From Streptosporangiaceae bacterium (GTDB taxonomy: Bacteria; Actinomycetota; Actinomycetes; Streptosporangiales; Streptosporangiaceae), in NCBI GenBank assembly GCA_030045295.1, contig JASIGD010000303.1:1-6399 (forward strand): DNA of 6,399 nt, written 5' to 3'. Made by a program: the position numbers and the translations under genes. Under the pieces are notes generated by a model that was given only the letters and a program-made list of their open reading frames with translations, did not search any database and had not been told where the DNA came from. How positions within the stretch are numbered: the stretch's first letter is position 1; each line of letters starts with the position of its first letter. Below are positions 1-6,000 of this stretch, piece by piece.

Positions 1-2
1 CA

Positions 3-425
3 AAACAAGACGGGGGCCGGCCGCCAGCGGCCGACCCGCCTCGCCGGTCACGGCCCGGCCAGCGCAAAGACACTCCCGAGCCGCTGCCGGGGGCAGGCAC
101 GTACGACCGGCCCACGCCGCCGCCCGGAGTCACCCCTATAGGCTCGCTGCACCAGCCGGGCCGGGCCACCGTGGAAGGTCGGATCCGGGTGCTCGAGATC
201 CGGCCCGTGGAGCGGAACTCCGTGCTCGTCTGCGAGATCTCCGACTCAACCGGGGACCTCACCGCGATGTTCTACGGACGCTCCCGCATCCCCGGGCTGA
301 TGTGCGGATCGCGGGTCAGGTTCCGCGGTCCGGTAGGCATCAAGAACGGCGCCCCGGTCATGATCAACCCGGCCTACGAGCTCATCGTCCCCGGCACCGA
401 CAAGAAGCCCCCGGGCGAAGACTGA
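3..425 (+). CDS. OB-fold nucleic-acid-binding protein, 5' partial
   Basis: The reading frame is open from the left edge to the TGA at 423-425. A GTG at 171 could be a start, but I think the gene begins outside the window. The OB-fold already starts upstream of that GTG: residues PIGSLHQPGRATVEGRIR run across it, and this resembles the first strand of small actinobacterial OB-fold proteins (P-I-x-x-L-x-x-x-x-R-x-x-V-x-G-R-V). No ATG, GTG or TTG lies in frame between 3 and 170. The rest of the fold follows: EISDSTGDLTAMFYGR (strands 2-3), IPGLMCGSRVRFRGPVG (strand 4) and VMINPAYEL (strand 5), then a short charged tail. The visible N-terminal part is Pro/Arg-rich and probably disordered. OB-folds of this type bind single-stranded nucleic acid; the specific role is unknown. 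The fold is fairly secure, the start is not visible. Confidence 0.75.
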   Translation, partial: KQDGGRPPAADPPRRSRPGQRKDTPEPLPGAGTYDRPTPPPGVTPIGSLHQPGRATVEGRIRVLEIRPVERNSVLVCEISDSTGDLTAMFYGRSRIPGLMCGSRVRFRGPVGIKNGAPVMINPAYELIVPGTDKKPPGED

Positions 426-467
426 GCCCAGGGCGCTAGCGGTCGCCGGGCACTGGTTCGGCCGCAG

Positions 468-512
468 CCGGGCAAACGCCCGGATCCGGACCGGCGTCCG
501 GCCCTGGCCAGG
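468..512 (+). terminator. Tandem GC hairpins downstream of the OB-fold gene
   Basis: Three perfect short inverted repeats follow each other about 43 bases after the stop codon. They are CCGGGC-AAAC-GCCCGG (468-483), CCGGAC-CGGC-GTCCGG (486-501) and the 10-base palindrome CCTGGCCAGG (503-512). There is no T-tract, which is usual for actinobacterial terminators. The arrangement suggests an intrinsic or tandem terminator, but this is inferred from structure and position only. Confidence 0.45.
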
Positions 513-643
513 AAGGTCGCGCAGATAGATACCCGCGATCGCCGCAGGAGGAGCGGAGCTTCCCGACGGCGCGGCAAAGGTTCGGATCCACAATGATTAT
601 TCGGGTGGAGATACTCACCGCTGCCGGCGGGTAGGCACTAAGC

Positions 644-1576
644 GTGCCGCGATCCCTTATAGCCGGCCGGACACCGCGCCAGGCCCGCCACGCCCGCAAG
701 GCCCCCTTCCCGGCCAGTCCCGCCGCAGTCGCCGAGCGCATCGAGCGTGCCCATGCGCTCGATCCCGTGATCCGCAGGCTGTCGGACACCGTCGTGCGAG
801 CGCTTCCTGCGGGGCCACGCACCGATGCGCTGCACGGGGTTCCCTTCGGCCAGCCCGCGCACCCCGCGCTGGTCCGGCTGCCTCTCGGCTGCTGGACGTC
901 GGCGGTGCTGCTTGACCTGTTCCGCGGTACCGGGAGCGCGTCGCGGATGCTCATCGCCGCCGGGGTCCTCGGCAGCGCGCCAGCCGCGGCCACCGGACTG
1001 GCCGACTGGTCGGCCCTGCACACCGATCAGCAGCGAGTAGGCCTCGCGCACGCCGTATGCCAGGCCGGGGCGACCACGCTGTTCCTCGGCTCGCTGGCCG
1101 CCCGGGCCGGCGGGCGGCCAGGAGGCGGCCGCCTGCTGTCCGCGGCCGGGCTCGCCGTGGCCACGATCGGTTCCTACCTGGGCGGTCACCTGGCGCTCAG
1201 GCTCGGCGCTGGCGCCAGCCACGCCGACCAGATCAGCCACCTGTCCGGGCTCGGCTGGCACGACCTGTGCGGCCTGGGCGAGCTGCCTGACCAGCGGCCG
1301 GTGCGCCGGCAGCTCGGCTACCTGTCGCTGCTCGTGTACCGGCGGGGCTCCGCGGTCAGCGTGCTGTCAGATCGGTGCTCGCACCTCGGGGGGCCCCTGC
1401 ACCAGGGACGGATCGTCGTTGAGCGGGACGTCACCTGCGTCGCGTGCCCGTGGCACGGCTCCACCTTCGCCGTCGCCACCGGCGCCGTCGTGCACGGGCC
1501 CGCCACCGCCCGCCAGCCATCCTTTGAGGCTCGCGTGACGGCCGGCGGGCGCGTCGAGCTGCGGCCCAGGCCCTGA
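644..1576 (+). CDS. DUF2231 membrane protein fused to a Rieske [2Fe-2S] domain
   Basis: A 310-residue protein with two parts. Residues about 65-190 match the DUF2231 pattern: a GQPAHPALVRLPLG motif (68-82), where the family usually has HPxHPxLVxxPIG, and four hydrophobic segments near 75-93, 101-121, 134-153 and 165-187. Residues about 210-308 form a Rieske domain. The cluster ligands are visible as CSH (C245, H247) and CPWH (C268, H271), with the usual LGGPL and HGSTF contexts. It probably sits in the cytoplasmic membrane and passes electrons through the [2Fe-2S] centre; partner and substrate are unknown. The start is the first possible GTG after an in-frame TAG at 632-634. No clear Shine-Dalgarno sequence precedes it, so translation may be leaderless. 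It converges on the ABC ATPase gene, 7 bases away. Domain calls are firm, physiological role is not. Confidence 0.9.
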   Translation: MPRSLIAGRTPRQARHARKAPFPASPAAVAERIERAHALDPVIRRLSDTVVRALPAGPRTDALHGVPFGQPAHPALVRLPLGCWTSAVLLDLFRGTGSASRMLIAAGVLGSAPAAATGLADWSALHTDQQRVGLAHAVCQAGATTLFLGSLAARAGGRPGGGRLLSAAGLAVATIGSYLGGHLALRLGAGASHADQISHLSGLGWHDLCGLGELPDQRPVRRQLGYLSLLVYRRGSAVSVLSDRCSHLGGPLHQGRIVVERDVTCVACPWHGSTFAVATGAVVHGPATARQPSFEARVTAGGRVELRPRP

Positions 1577-1587
1577 CGGCCCGTCAG
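1573..1587. terminator. Small palindrome holding both convergent stop codons
   Basis: CTGACG-GCC-CGTCAG is a perfect 6-bp stem with a 3-base loop. The left arm contains the TGA of the Rieske gene (1574-1576). The right arm contains, on the minus strand, the TGA of the ABC ATPase gene (1586-1584). It could help end transcription in both directions, but it is short, lacks a T-tract and overlaps both stop codons. Confidence 0.3.
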
Positions 1588-2369
1588 CGGGCGCGCGCCG
1601 TCCAGCGCGCCTGCCGGTGCTCGATCTCCAGCTGGACGCCGAAGCACCGGGACAGGTTCCGCGCGGTGAACACCTCCTCGATGGGCCCGGCCGCGAGCAC
1701 CGACCCCCGGCGCAGCAGCATCGCGTGGGTGAAGCCGTCCGGCACCTCTTCGACGTGGTGGGTGACCAGGACCATCATCGGCGCCTTGGGGTCGCGCGCG
1801 AGCCCGGCAAGCCGGCGCAGCAGGTCCTCGCGGCCGCCCAGATCCAGTCCCGCGGCCGGCTCGTCGAGCAGCAGCAGCTCCGGGTCGGGCATCATGGCCC
1901 GCGCGATCTGGACCCGCTTGCGCTCGCCTTCGGAGAGGGTGGCGAACCTGCGCCTGATCAGGTGCGCGCAGCCGAGCGCGTCGAGCAGCTCGACGGCCCG
2001 GGTGACATCCGCGGATTCGTAGTCCTCCCGCCACCGGCCAAGCACGGCGTAGGAGGCGGTGAGCACGAGGTCGATGACCTTCTCGCCCGGCGGCACCTGT
2101 TCCCCGACCGCGGCGCTGGTCAGCCCGATCCTCGGGCGCAGCTCGAACAGGTCGACCTCGCCGAGGCGCTCGCCGAGCACTTCGACCGTGCCCTGGGAGG
2201 GGAACATCGCCGCCGCCGCGACCTGGAGCAGGGTCGTCTTACCCGCTCCGTTCGGGCCGATCAGGATCCAGCGCTCGTTCTCGTGCGCCGTCCAGTCGAC
2301 GTTACGCAGCAGCACCGCTGCGTTACGCCGGACCTCGACGCCGCGCAGCCGCAGCACCTCGTCGGACAT
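1584..2369 (-). CDS. Single-domain ABC transporter ATP-binding protein
   Basis: A 261-residue ABC ATPase of ordinary single-domain length. Visible motifs: Walker A GPNGAGKTT (38-46, K44), signature LSEGERKRV (145-153), Walker B LLLLDEP with catalytic E170, D-loop AGLD (173-176) and H-loop VTHH (H204). The Q-loop position reads IGLTSAAV (81-88) with Ala86 where Gln is usual. The overall look (IGPNGAGKTTLLQ, an acidic DLFELRPRIGL stretch, a C-terminal FTARNLSRCFG segment) recalls the ModF/YlmA-like ABC ATPases that are encoded without a permease. No permease or binding-protein gene lies next to it here. The ATG start is supported by AAAGGGGG on the minus strand at 2381-2374, four bases away. 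The transported substrate, if any, cannot be read from the sequence; it may not be a transporter subunit at all. Confidence 0.9.
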   Translation of the reverse strand: MSDEVLRLRGVEVRRNAAVLLRNVDWTAHENERWILIGPNGAGKTTLLQVAAAAMFPSQGTVEVLGERLGEVDLFELRPRIGLTSAAVGEQVPPGEKVIDLVLTASYAVLGRWREDYESADVTRAVELLDALGCAHLIRRRFATLSEGERKRVQIARAMMPDPELLLLDEPAAGLDLGGREDLLRRLAGLARDPKAPMMVLVTHHVEEVPDGFTHAMLLRRGSVLAAGPIEEVFTARNLSRCFGVQLEIEHRQARWTARAR

Positions 2370-2373
2370 CAGG

Positions 2374-2381
2374 CCCCCTTT
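2374..2381 (-). promoter_or_regulatory. Ribosome binding site of the ABC ATPase
   Basis: The minus strand reads AAAGGGGG, followed by four bases and the ATG at 2369-2367. It fixes the start of the ABC gene. Confidence 0.65.
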
Positions 2382-2439
2382 CTCCGCGGCGCCCGCAAGA
2401 TCCGCCGGGCGGCACGGGTTCGCATGGCCGCCGAAACCG

Positions 2440-2465
2440 AACCTACGTCACCGCAGCCCGGTCAA
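2440..2465 (-). promoter_or_regulatory. Weak candidate promoter for the ABC ATPase
   Basis: The minus strand carries TTGACC (2465-2460) and TAGGTT (2445-2440). Each hexamer is a good actinobacterial -35 or -10 match, but the spacer is only 14 bases, shorter than the usual 16-19. It would give a leader of roughly 65 bases. The short spacing keeps confidence low. Confidence 0.25.
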
Positions 2466-2793
2466 CCAGCCGGTCGGGCCGGCCGCTCGCGTCCGGCGCG
2501 CGCGGCGCCCTGGAGCCGGCGCTTCGCCCGGGGCACCGGCAGCCGAATCGCCTATGCAGGCATAAATTTCACAACGTGCCTGTAATGGTGATCGTACTGC
2601 CACAACCACGCGATTCTCACAATAAGGCATATAGCTGCCATAAGCGGCATGACTTTCCCGGCCTATGCCGGCTCGGCAGCGAATTCCGTGGTGCGCGCCG
2701 GGCGGATTCATGGCCGAATCATCCCTGATTAGCGCCCGTGCAGCGATCTTTCGTGACCGCCTGGAGCTCTATATCCAATTGGAATGAAAGATG

Positions 2794-2822
2794 TTGCTGA
2801 CACGGACGCTTTCTCGTTTAAG
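2794..2822 (+). promoter_or_regulatory. Candidate promoter of the sortase operon
   Basis: TTGCTG (2794-2799), a 17-base spacer and TTTAAG (2817-2822) form a moderate match to a sigma-70-type promoter. Transcription would start near 2829, giving a leader of about 70 bases that contains the hairpin at 2861-2878. A TACGAT at 2830-2835 is an alternative -10 without a good -35. Both are pattern matches only. Confidence 0.25.
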
Positions 2823-2860
2823 GGTGCGCTACGATGCCACCCGGCCTATTAATCACAGTT

Positions 2861-2878
2861 GACCGCGAAAGAGCGGTC
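2861..2878 (+). promoter_or_regulatory. Leader hairpin before the secreted-protein start
   Basis: GACCGC-GAAAGA-GCGGTC is a perfect 6-bp GC-rich stem with a purine loop. It ends four bases before the Shine-Dalgarno AAGAGGAG, so it could affect mRNA stability or ribosome access. It does not resemble a riboswitch that I recognise. Confidence 0.4.
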
Positions 2879-2882
2879 CGGC

Positions 2883-2890
2883 AAGAGGAG
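2883..2890 (+). promoter_or_regulatory. Ribosome binding site of the secreted protein
   Basis: AAGAGGAG sits seven bases before the ATG at 2898. It favours that ATG over the in-frame TTG at 2859, which would add 13 charged residues in front of the signal peptide, and over the ATG at 2904. Confidence 0.75.
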
Positions 2891-2897
2891 CGGGAAA

Positions 2898-3371
2898 ATG
2901 GGGATGCGCATCCGTGTGCTGGCTGGCTGTCTCGCCGCCGGCGCGGCAGCGATCATCTTGACCGGTACGGCCGCGCAGGCGGCGCCGCTGACCGGAACTC
3001 ATGCCAGCGTTTCCGCCGCCAGGTCAGGCGGGGGCGGAGGCGGAGGCTCGGGCTGGAAGTGCCACGGTCAGAACAATAACTGGAACAACTCGAATGGCTC
3101 CTGCGGCCAGTCCAGCCCGGCCCCGAGCCCGACCTGCACGTCCCAGACACCAACACCCACGCCACCGGCACCCCAGACGGCCACGCCGGCCCCGACCGTG
3201 GTGAAGACCTCTTCGCCTCCGTCTGGTGCCCCGCAGACCGGCGGTGGCGGCAGCATCAATGGCGGTAACGGGCCGATGGCGGCGGGCGGTGCCGCGGCCG
3301 CGGTAGCGGCCGGGCTCGTCGGGCTGTTCGCCATCCGCCGCTGGCGGCGGACGCGTTCCCCGGCCGCCTAA
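2898..3371 (+). CDS. Secreted surface protein with APQTG sorting-like motif, probable sortase substrate
   Basis: A 157-residue protein I cannot assign to a named family, but its plan is clear. Residues 1-28 are a signal peptide (MRIR, hydrophobic core, AQA-AP cleavage site). A Gly-rich run (44-50) and an Asn-rich stretch with C55 and C69 follow, possibly a disulfide loop, with a third Cys at 80. Residues 72-108 are Pro/Thr/Ser-rich, typical of a wall-spanning stalk. The C-terminus has APQTG at 111-115, a Gly/Asn linker, a hydrophobic segment (127-146) and the basic tail RRWRRTR. This is the order of an LPxTG-type cell-wall sorting signal, with Ala in place of the leading Leu. The sortase gene begins four bases downstream, which supports an enzyme-substrate pair. 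The function of the exposed part is unknown. Confidence 0.85.
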   Translation: MGMRIRVLAGCLAAGAAAIILTGTAAQAAPLTGTHASVSAARSGGGGGGGSGWKCHGQNNNWNNSNGSCGQSSPAPSPTCTSQTPTPTPPAPQTATPAPTVVKTSSPPSGAPQTGGGGSINGGNGPMAAGGAAAAVAAGLVGLFAIRRWRRTRSPAA

Positions 3372-3375
3372 CGCG

Positions 3376-4035
3376 GTGTATTACGGTCGGCACCGGCGCA
3401 AGCCGCTCGGCCGGTGGGCGCTGGGCATAGCCCTCGGCGCCGTCGTGGTGTGCGCGGGCGGGGTCGCTCTGGCCGCGCTCGCGTTCACCGACGGCATCGC
3501 GCCCAAGGCCGGAGGGACCGTGATTCCTGCGTCGGTGACCACCGCCGCGCCCAAGCAGCATCACGAAACAGGGGTCAGGGTGCTGGCCCGGTCGGTCCCC
3601 GTCAGCATCCGCATCCCGGCCATCGGCGTCGACGCGCCCATCATGAAGCTGAGCACGAGCCCGGACGGGACCATCGAAGTCCCGCCGCTCGACGCGCACA
3701 ACCTGACCGGCTGGTGGGAGGACGGCGCGGCCCCCGGCCAGCGCGGCAGGGCGGTCATCCTGGGCCACGTCGACTCAGTGACCGGCATCTCGGTGTTCTA
3801 CGACCTCAGGTATCTCCGCACGGGCGACAAGATCTACGTCAAGCTGGCCGACGGCAAGGTGCCGGCCTTCGTCGTGGACGGGCTGCAGGTGGTGGCCAAG
3901 ACCACGTTCCCGACCGCCGCCGTGTACGGCCGGGCCAACTCCCCGGAACTCCGGCTGGTCACCTGCGGCGGCCCCTTCGATGAGTCCACCGGGCACTACA
4001 TCGACAACATCATCGTGTACGCGCAGCTGACCTAG
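3376..4035 (+). CDS. Class F-type sortase
   Basis: A 219-residue membrane-anchored transpeptidase. A basic N-terminus (GRHRRKPLGR) leads into one transmembrane segment (about 14-36), then a linker and the sortase domain from about 73. It begins with the typical SIRIPAIGVDAPI strand. The catalytic His lies in ILGHVDS (H131) and the nucleophile in LRLVTCGGPFD (C197). The TGHYIDNIIVYA ending is characteristic of actinobacterial class F sortases. Sortases cleave a sorting motif before Gly and join the protein to a cell-wall amine. No Arg is present after C197; Asn211 occupies roughly the position of the third catalytic residue of SrtA. The GTG start has no clear Shine-Dalgarno sequence and lies four bases after the previous stop, so translation is probably coupled. 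The likely substrate is the upstream protein. Family call is firm, substrate is inferred. Confidence 0.93.
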   Translation: MYYGRHRRKPLGRWALGIALGAVVVCAGGVALAALAFTDGIAPKAGGTVIPASVTTAAPKQHHETGVRVLARSVPVSIRIPAIGVDAPIMKLSTSPDGTIEVPPLDAHNLTGWWEDGAAPGQRGRAVILGHVDSVTGISVFYDLRYLRTGDKIYVKLADGKVPAFVVDGLQVVAKTTFPTAAVYGRANSPELRLVTCGGPFDESTGHYIDNIIVYAQLT

Positions 4036-4037
4036 GC

Positions 4038-4058
4038 GGCCAGGCGCGTCGCGCGGCC
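4038..4058. terminator. Hairpin between convergent sortase and response-regulator genes
   Basis: The stem is GGCC (4038-4041), an AG bulge, GCG, the loop CGTCG, CGC and GGCC (4055-4058). It fills most of the 30-base gap between the two stop codons. It lacks a T-tract but could serve as a two-way terminator. Confidence 0.4.
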
Positions 4059-4065
4059 CGGGAAC

Positions 4066-4698
4066 TCAGCCGCCCTGCTCGTGCCGGACCGCGAACAAGG
4101 CGGCCTGCGTGCGGTCCTGCACGCCCAGCTTGGCCAGCACCGAGCTGACGTGCGCCTTCACGGTCTTCTCCGAGACGCCCAGGGTGCGCGCGATCTCCCG
4201 GTTGGACCGGCCCTTGGCGAGCTCGGCGAGGACCTCCCGCTCGCGGCTGGTGAGCGCGTCCAGGCCGCCCCAGCGCCAGCTGGCCGAACGCAGCAGCGTC
4301 CCCGCCGCCTCCGGTGCGAGCAGCAGGTGGCCGTCGTGGACGGCACGGATCGCGCGGACGAGCGCGTCCGGGTCCACGTCCTTGTACAGCACCCCCGCCG
4401 CGCCCGAGCGTACGGCCAGGCTCGCCGACGCGGGCTCGGTCACGCTGGTCAGCACGAGAACGCGGGCGGCGTCACCGCGAGCCTTCAGCTCGTCGAGCAC
4501 GGCGATGCCGTCCAGGCCCGGCAGCTTCAGGTCGAGCAGGATGACGTCGGGGGCATGCTCGGCGGCCAGCCCGAGCGCGGTGCCGCCGTCGCCCGCCTCG
4601 CCGATCACCTCGATCCCGTCCTGCACCTCGAGCAGGACGCGCAGTCCCCGCCGCACCACCGGGTGGTCGTCGACGATCAGCACGGAGATGGGCCGCAC
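4066..4698 (-). CDS. NarL/LuxR-family response regulator
   Basis: A 210-residue DNA-binding response regulator of normal length. The receiver domain (about 4-120) shows the acidic pair D10-D11, phosphoacceptor D56 in ILLDLKLP, T84 in LVLTS and K106 in LYKD. A linker leads to a LuxR-type helix-turn-helix (about 148-208) with LTSREREVLAELAKGRSNREIA and VSEKTVKAHVSSVLAKLG. Phosphorylation of D56 by the partner kinase should promote dimerisation and promoter binding. The GTG start overlaps the kinase stop by one base (TAGTG), and GGGAGG (minus strand, 4713-4708) stands nine bases before it. The pair is therefore one operon with coupled translation. Target genes cannot be read from here; the neighbouring SDR promoters are reasonable candidates. 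Confidence 0.95.
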   Translation of the reverse strand: MRPISVLIVDDHPVVRRGLRVLLEVQDGIEVIGEAGDGGTALGLAAEHAPDVILLDLKLPGLDGIAVLDELKARGDAARVLVLTSVTEPASASLAVRSGAAGVLYKDVDPDALVRAIRAVHDGHLLLAPEAAGTLLRSASWRWGGLDALTSREREVLAELAKGRSNREIARTLGVSEKTVKAHVSSVLAKLGVQDRTQAALFAVRHEQGG

Positions 4699-5894
4699 TA
4701 CGGCTCGCCTCCCGTCCCGGCCGCCGTGACGGGCACGGACATCCGCACTCGCGTGCCCGACTCGCCGGACCGTATGGTCAGCGTGCCGCCGACCGCCGAC
4801 GCGCGGTCCCGCATCGAGGCCAGCCCGACCCCGCCCGACGGCGCGCCGGTGACGAACCCGTGCCCGTCGTCGCGGACCTCGACGGCTACCCGGCGGGGCG
4901 TGCGGGACAGGCGGACGCTGACCCGGGGCGCGCCCGAATGCCGCAGGGCGTTGTGCAACGCCTCCTGCGCAACCCGGTAGAGCGCCGCCTCCGCGCGGGT
5001 GCCGAGCGCGGGCACCTGACCCGCGGTGAACGTGACCGGGACCCCGTACGCGCGCCCGGCGAGCACCGCGTACCTGCGCAGGGATTCGGCCAGCCCGGCG
5101 GCCTGCAGGTCCGGCGGAGCCAGCCCGTCGATGACCGCGCGCAGCTCCGCGTGGGCTTCCGCGCCGAGCGCGCCGATCACCTCGATCTCGGCCCGGACCC
5201 GGTCCGGGTCGAAGGGGCTCCGCCCGGCCAGCACCGCGGCGGCCCGGGCGTGCGCCCGGATGCTGAACAGCTTCTGCGTGACCGCGTCGTGGAGTTCGCG
5301 GGCCAGCCGGGAGCGCTCCTGCAGCGCCGACAGCTCCCGGCTGCGCTCGTAGAGCCTGGCGTTGGTCAGCGCGATCGCCGCGTGCGTGGCGAACAGGGAC
5401 AGGATCTCCGCGTCCCGCTCGGTGAACCCGCGCCCGGCCGCCGCGGCGGAGGTCTTGTTGGCCGCGAAGATGATGCCGAGGATCCGGTCGCCGTCGCGGA
5501 CCGGCACCCCGAGGAAGTGCGACATCCTCGGATGGGCGGCGGGCCAGCCCTCGAACCTCGGGTCGGCGCTGATGTCCTGGAGCCGTTCCGGCTTGCCCTC
5601 ATTGAGCAGCACGCCGAGCATCCCGTGCCTGCGCGGCAGCGGGCCGATCGCCCGCTGCTCGGCCGCGCTGATCCCGTCCACGACGAACTCGGCGAACGAA
5701 TCGCCGTCGTCGGGCACCCCGAGCGCCGCGTAGCGCGCGCCGACCAGCGACCGCGCGGACCGCACGATCACCTGCAGGACGTCGCGGACGGACATCTGCC
5801 GGGTGACGGACAGCACCGCCTGGCTCACCTGGTAGAGCTCGTCCAGCCCATCGCTCACCCACCCGACGTTAGCCGGGCGCCTGGACCGCTGCAT
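4698..5894 (-). CDS. GAF-domain sensor histidine kinase (DevS/DosS-like, HisKA_3)
   Basis: A 398-residue soluble sensor kinase with no membrane segment. One GAF domain covers about 17-182. A HisKA_3 dimerisation domain follows with the phosphorylated His in ERSRLARELHDAVTQKLF (H202). The HATPase domain shows the N-box EALHNALRH (N315), DDGHGF (342-347) and GVGLASMRDRA (355-365). The GAF segment GWPAAHPRMSHFLGVPV resembles GAF-A of mycobacterial DevS, and H121 aligns with the DevS heme ligand H149. F143 replaces the distal Tyr171. Heme binding is possible but not shown, because this His also occurs in GAF domains not known to bind heme. The ATG at 5894 lies at the edge of the duplicated intergenic block; a GTG at 5858 (residue 13) is an alternative start that loses only non-conserved residues. 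It is the partner of the response regulator downstream. Confidence 0.93.
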   Translation of the reverse strand: MQRSRRPANVGWVSDGLDELYQVSQAVLSVTRQMSVRDVLQVIVRSARSLVGARYAALGVPDDGDSFAEFVVDGISAAEQRAIGPLPRRHGMLGVLLNEGKPERLQDISADPRFEGWPAAHPRMSHFLGVPVRDGDRILGIIFAANKTSAAAAGRGFTERDAEILSLFATHAAIALTNARLYERSRELSALQERSRLARELHDAVTQKLFSIRAHARAAAVLAGRSPFDPDRVRAEIEVIGALGAEAHAELRAVIDGLAPPDLQAAGLAESLRRYAVLAGRAYGVPVTFTAGQVPALGTRAEAALYRVAQEALHNALRHSGAPRVSVRLSRTPRRVAVEVRDDGHGFVTGAPSGGVGLASMRDRASAVGGTLTIRSGESGTRVRMSVPVTAAGTGGEP

Positions 5895-5902
5895 CGGCCG
5901 GC

Positions 5903-5948
5903 GGTCCTACGACCATCGGCTGAGGCCCGGCGGGGCGCGGGACCGATG
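5903..5948. promoter_or_regulatory. Conserved intergenic block with inverted CATCGG/CCGATG, copy 1
   Basis: GGTCCTAC-G-ACCATCGGC (5903-5920) is repeated at 6225-6242 with a single change. Arms CATCGG (5914-5919) and CCGATG (5943-5948) form an inverted repeat with 23 bases between them, also kept in unit 2. On the minus strand, TAGGAC (5909-5904) lies nine bases before the kinase ATG and may be its -10. Conservation in both copies suggests an operator or a divergent promoter element. Confidence 0.4.
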
Positions 5949-5968
5949 CGCGCGGTCCGCCGGCTGCC

Positions 5969-5974
5969 TAGCGT
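5969..5974 (+). promoter_or_regulatory. -10 element of SDR copy 1 (probably leaderless)
   Basis: TAGCGT fits the actinobacterial TANNNT -10 and lies exactly seven bases before the ATG at 5982, so the transcript would start at or next to the start codon. The same hexamer with the same spacing occurs in copy 2. No clear -35 is seen. Confidence 0.55.
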
Positions 5975-6000
5975 GGCCACCATGAACGGTGCTGACCCGG

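Larger units (their letters stand above)
2384..2897. other. Long intergenic region with short repeats and palindromes
   Basis: About 510 bases lie between the divergent ABC ATPase and secreted-protein genes, and I find no convincing gene in them. From about 2560 to 2860 the DNA is visibly richer in A/T than its surroundings. Structures seen: TATGC-AG-GCATA (2553-2564); a 12-base direct repeat GCCTATGC(A/C)GGC at 2550-2561 and 2661-2672; alternating GGCA-N6-TGCC-N6-GGCA (2626-2649); CCGGC-CTAT-GCCGG (2658-2671); AATCA-TCCC-TGATT (2717-2730); and the palindrome TCCAATTGGA (2774-2783). This looks like a regulatory region serving the sortase operon and the ABC gene, possibly with several protein-binding sites. 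Confidence 0.5.

Noticed and set aside
604..643. Promoter before the Rieske gene (GATACT or TAGGCA as -10) and a GGTG/CACC hairpin
   Set aside because: No matching -35, and the hexamers fit only in part. Not enough for a feature.
436..1261. Minus-strand open frames opposite the Rieske gene
   Set aside because: Low-complexity Ala/Arg/Gly products without motifs. The plus strand carries the DUF2231 and Rieske signatures.
1617..2585. Plus-strand open frame antisense to the ABC ATPase
   Set aside because: It has no recognisable protein pattern. All ABC motifs are on the minus strand, with a good ribosome binding site.
2448..2711. Possible small minus-strand gene in the AT-rich intergenic region
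   Set aside because: The 87-residue product has no family pattern, no signal or membrane segment and no clear ribosome binding site.
2859..2897. TTG at 2859 as start of the secreted protein, or TTGACC there as a -35 box
   Set aside because: The ATG at 2898 has a strong ribosome binding site and a standard signal peptide. No -10 lies at the right distance after TTGACC.
2898..3371. Canonical LPxTG wall-anchor annotation
   Set aside because: The leading Leu is absent (APQTG), so only a sorting-like motif is claimed.
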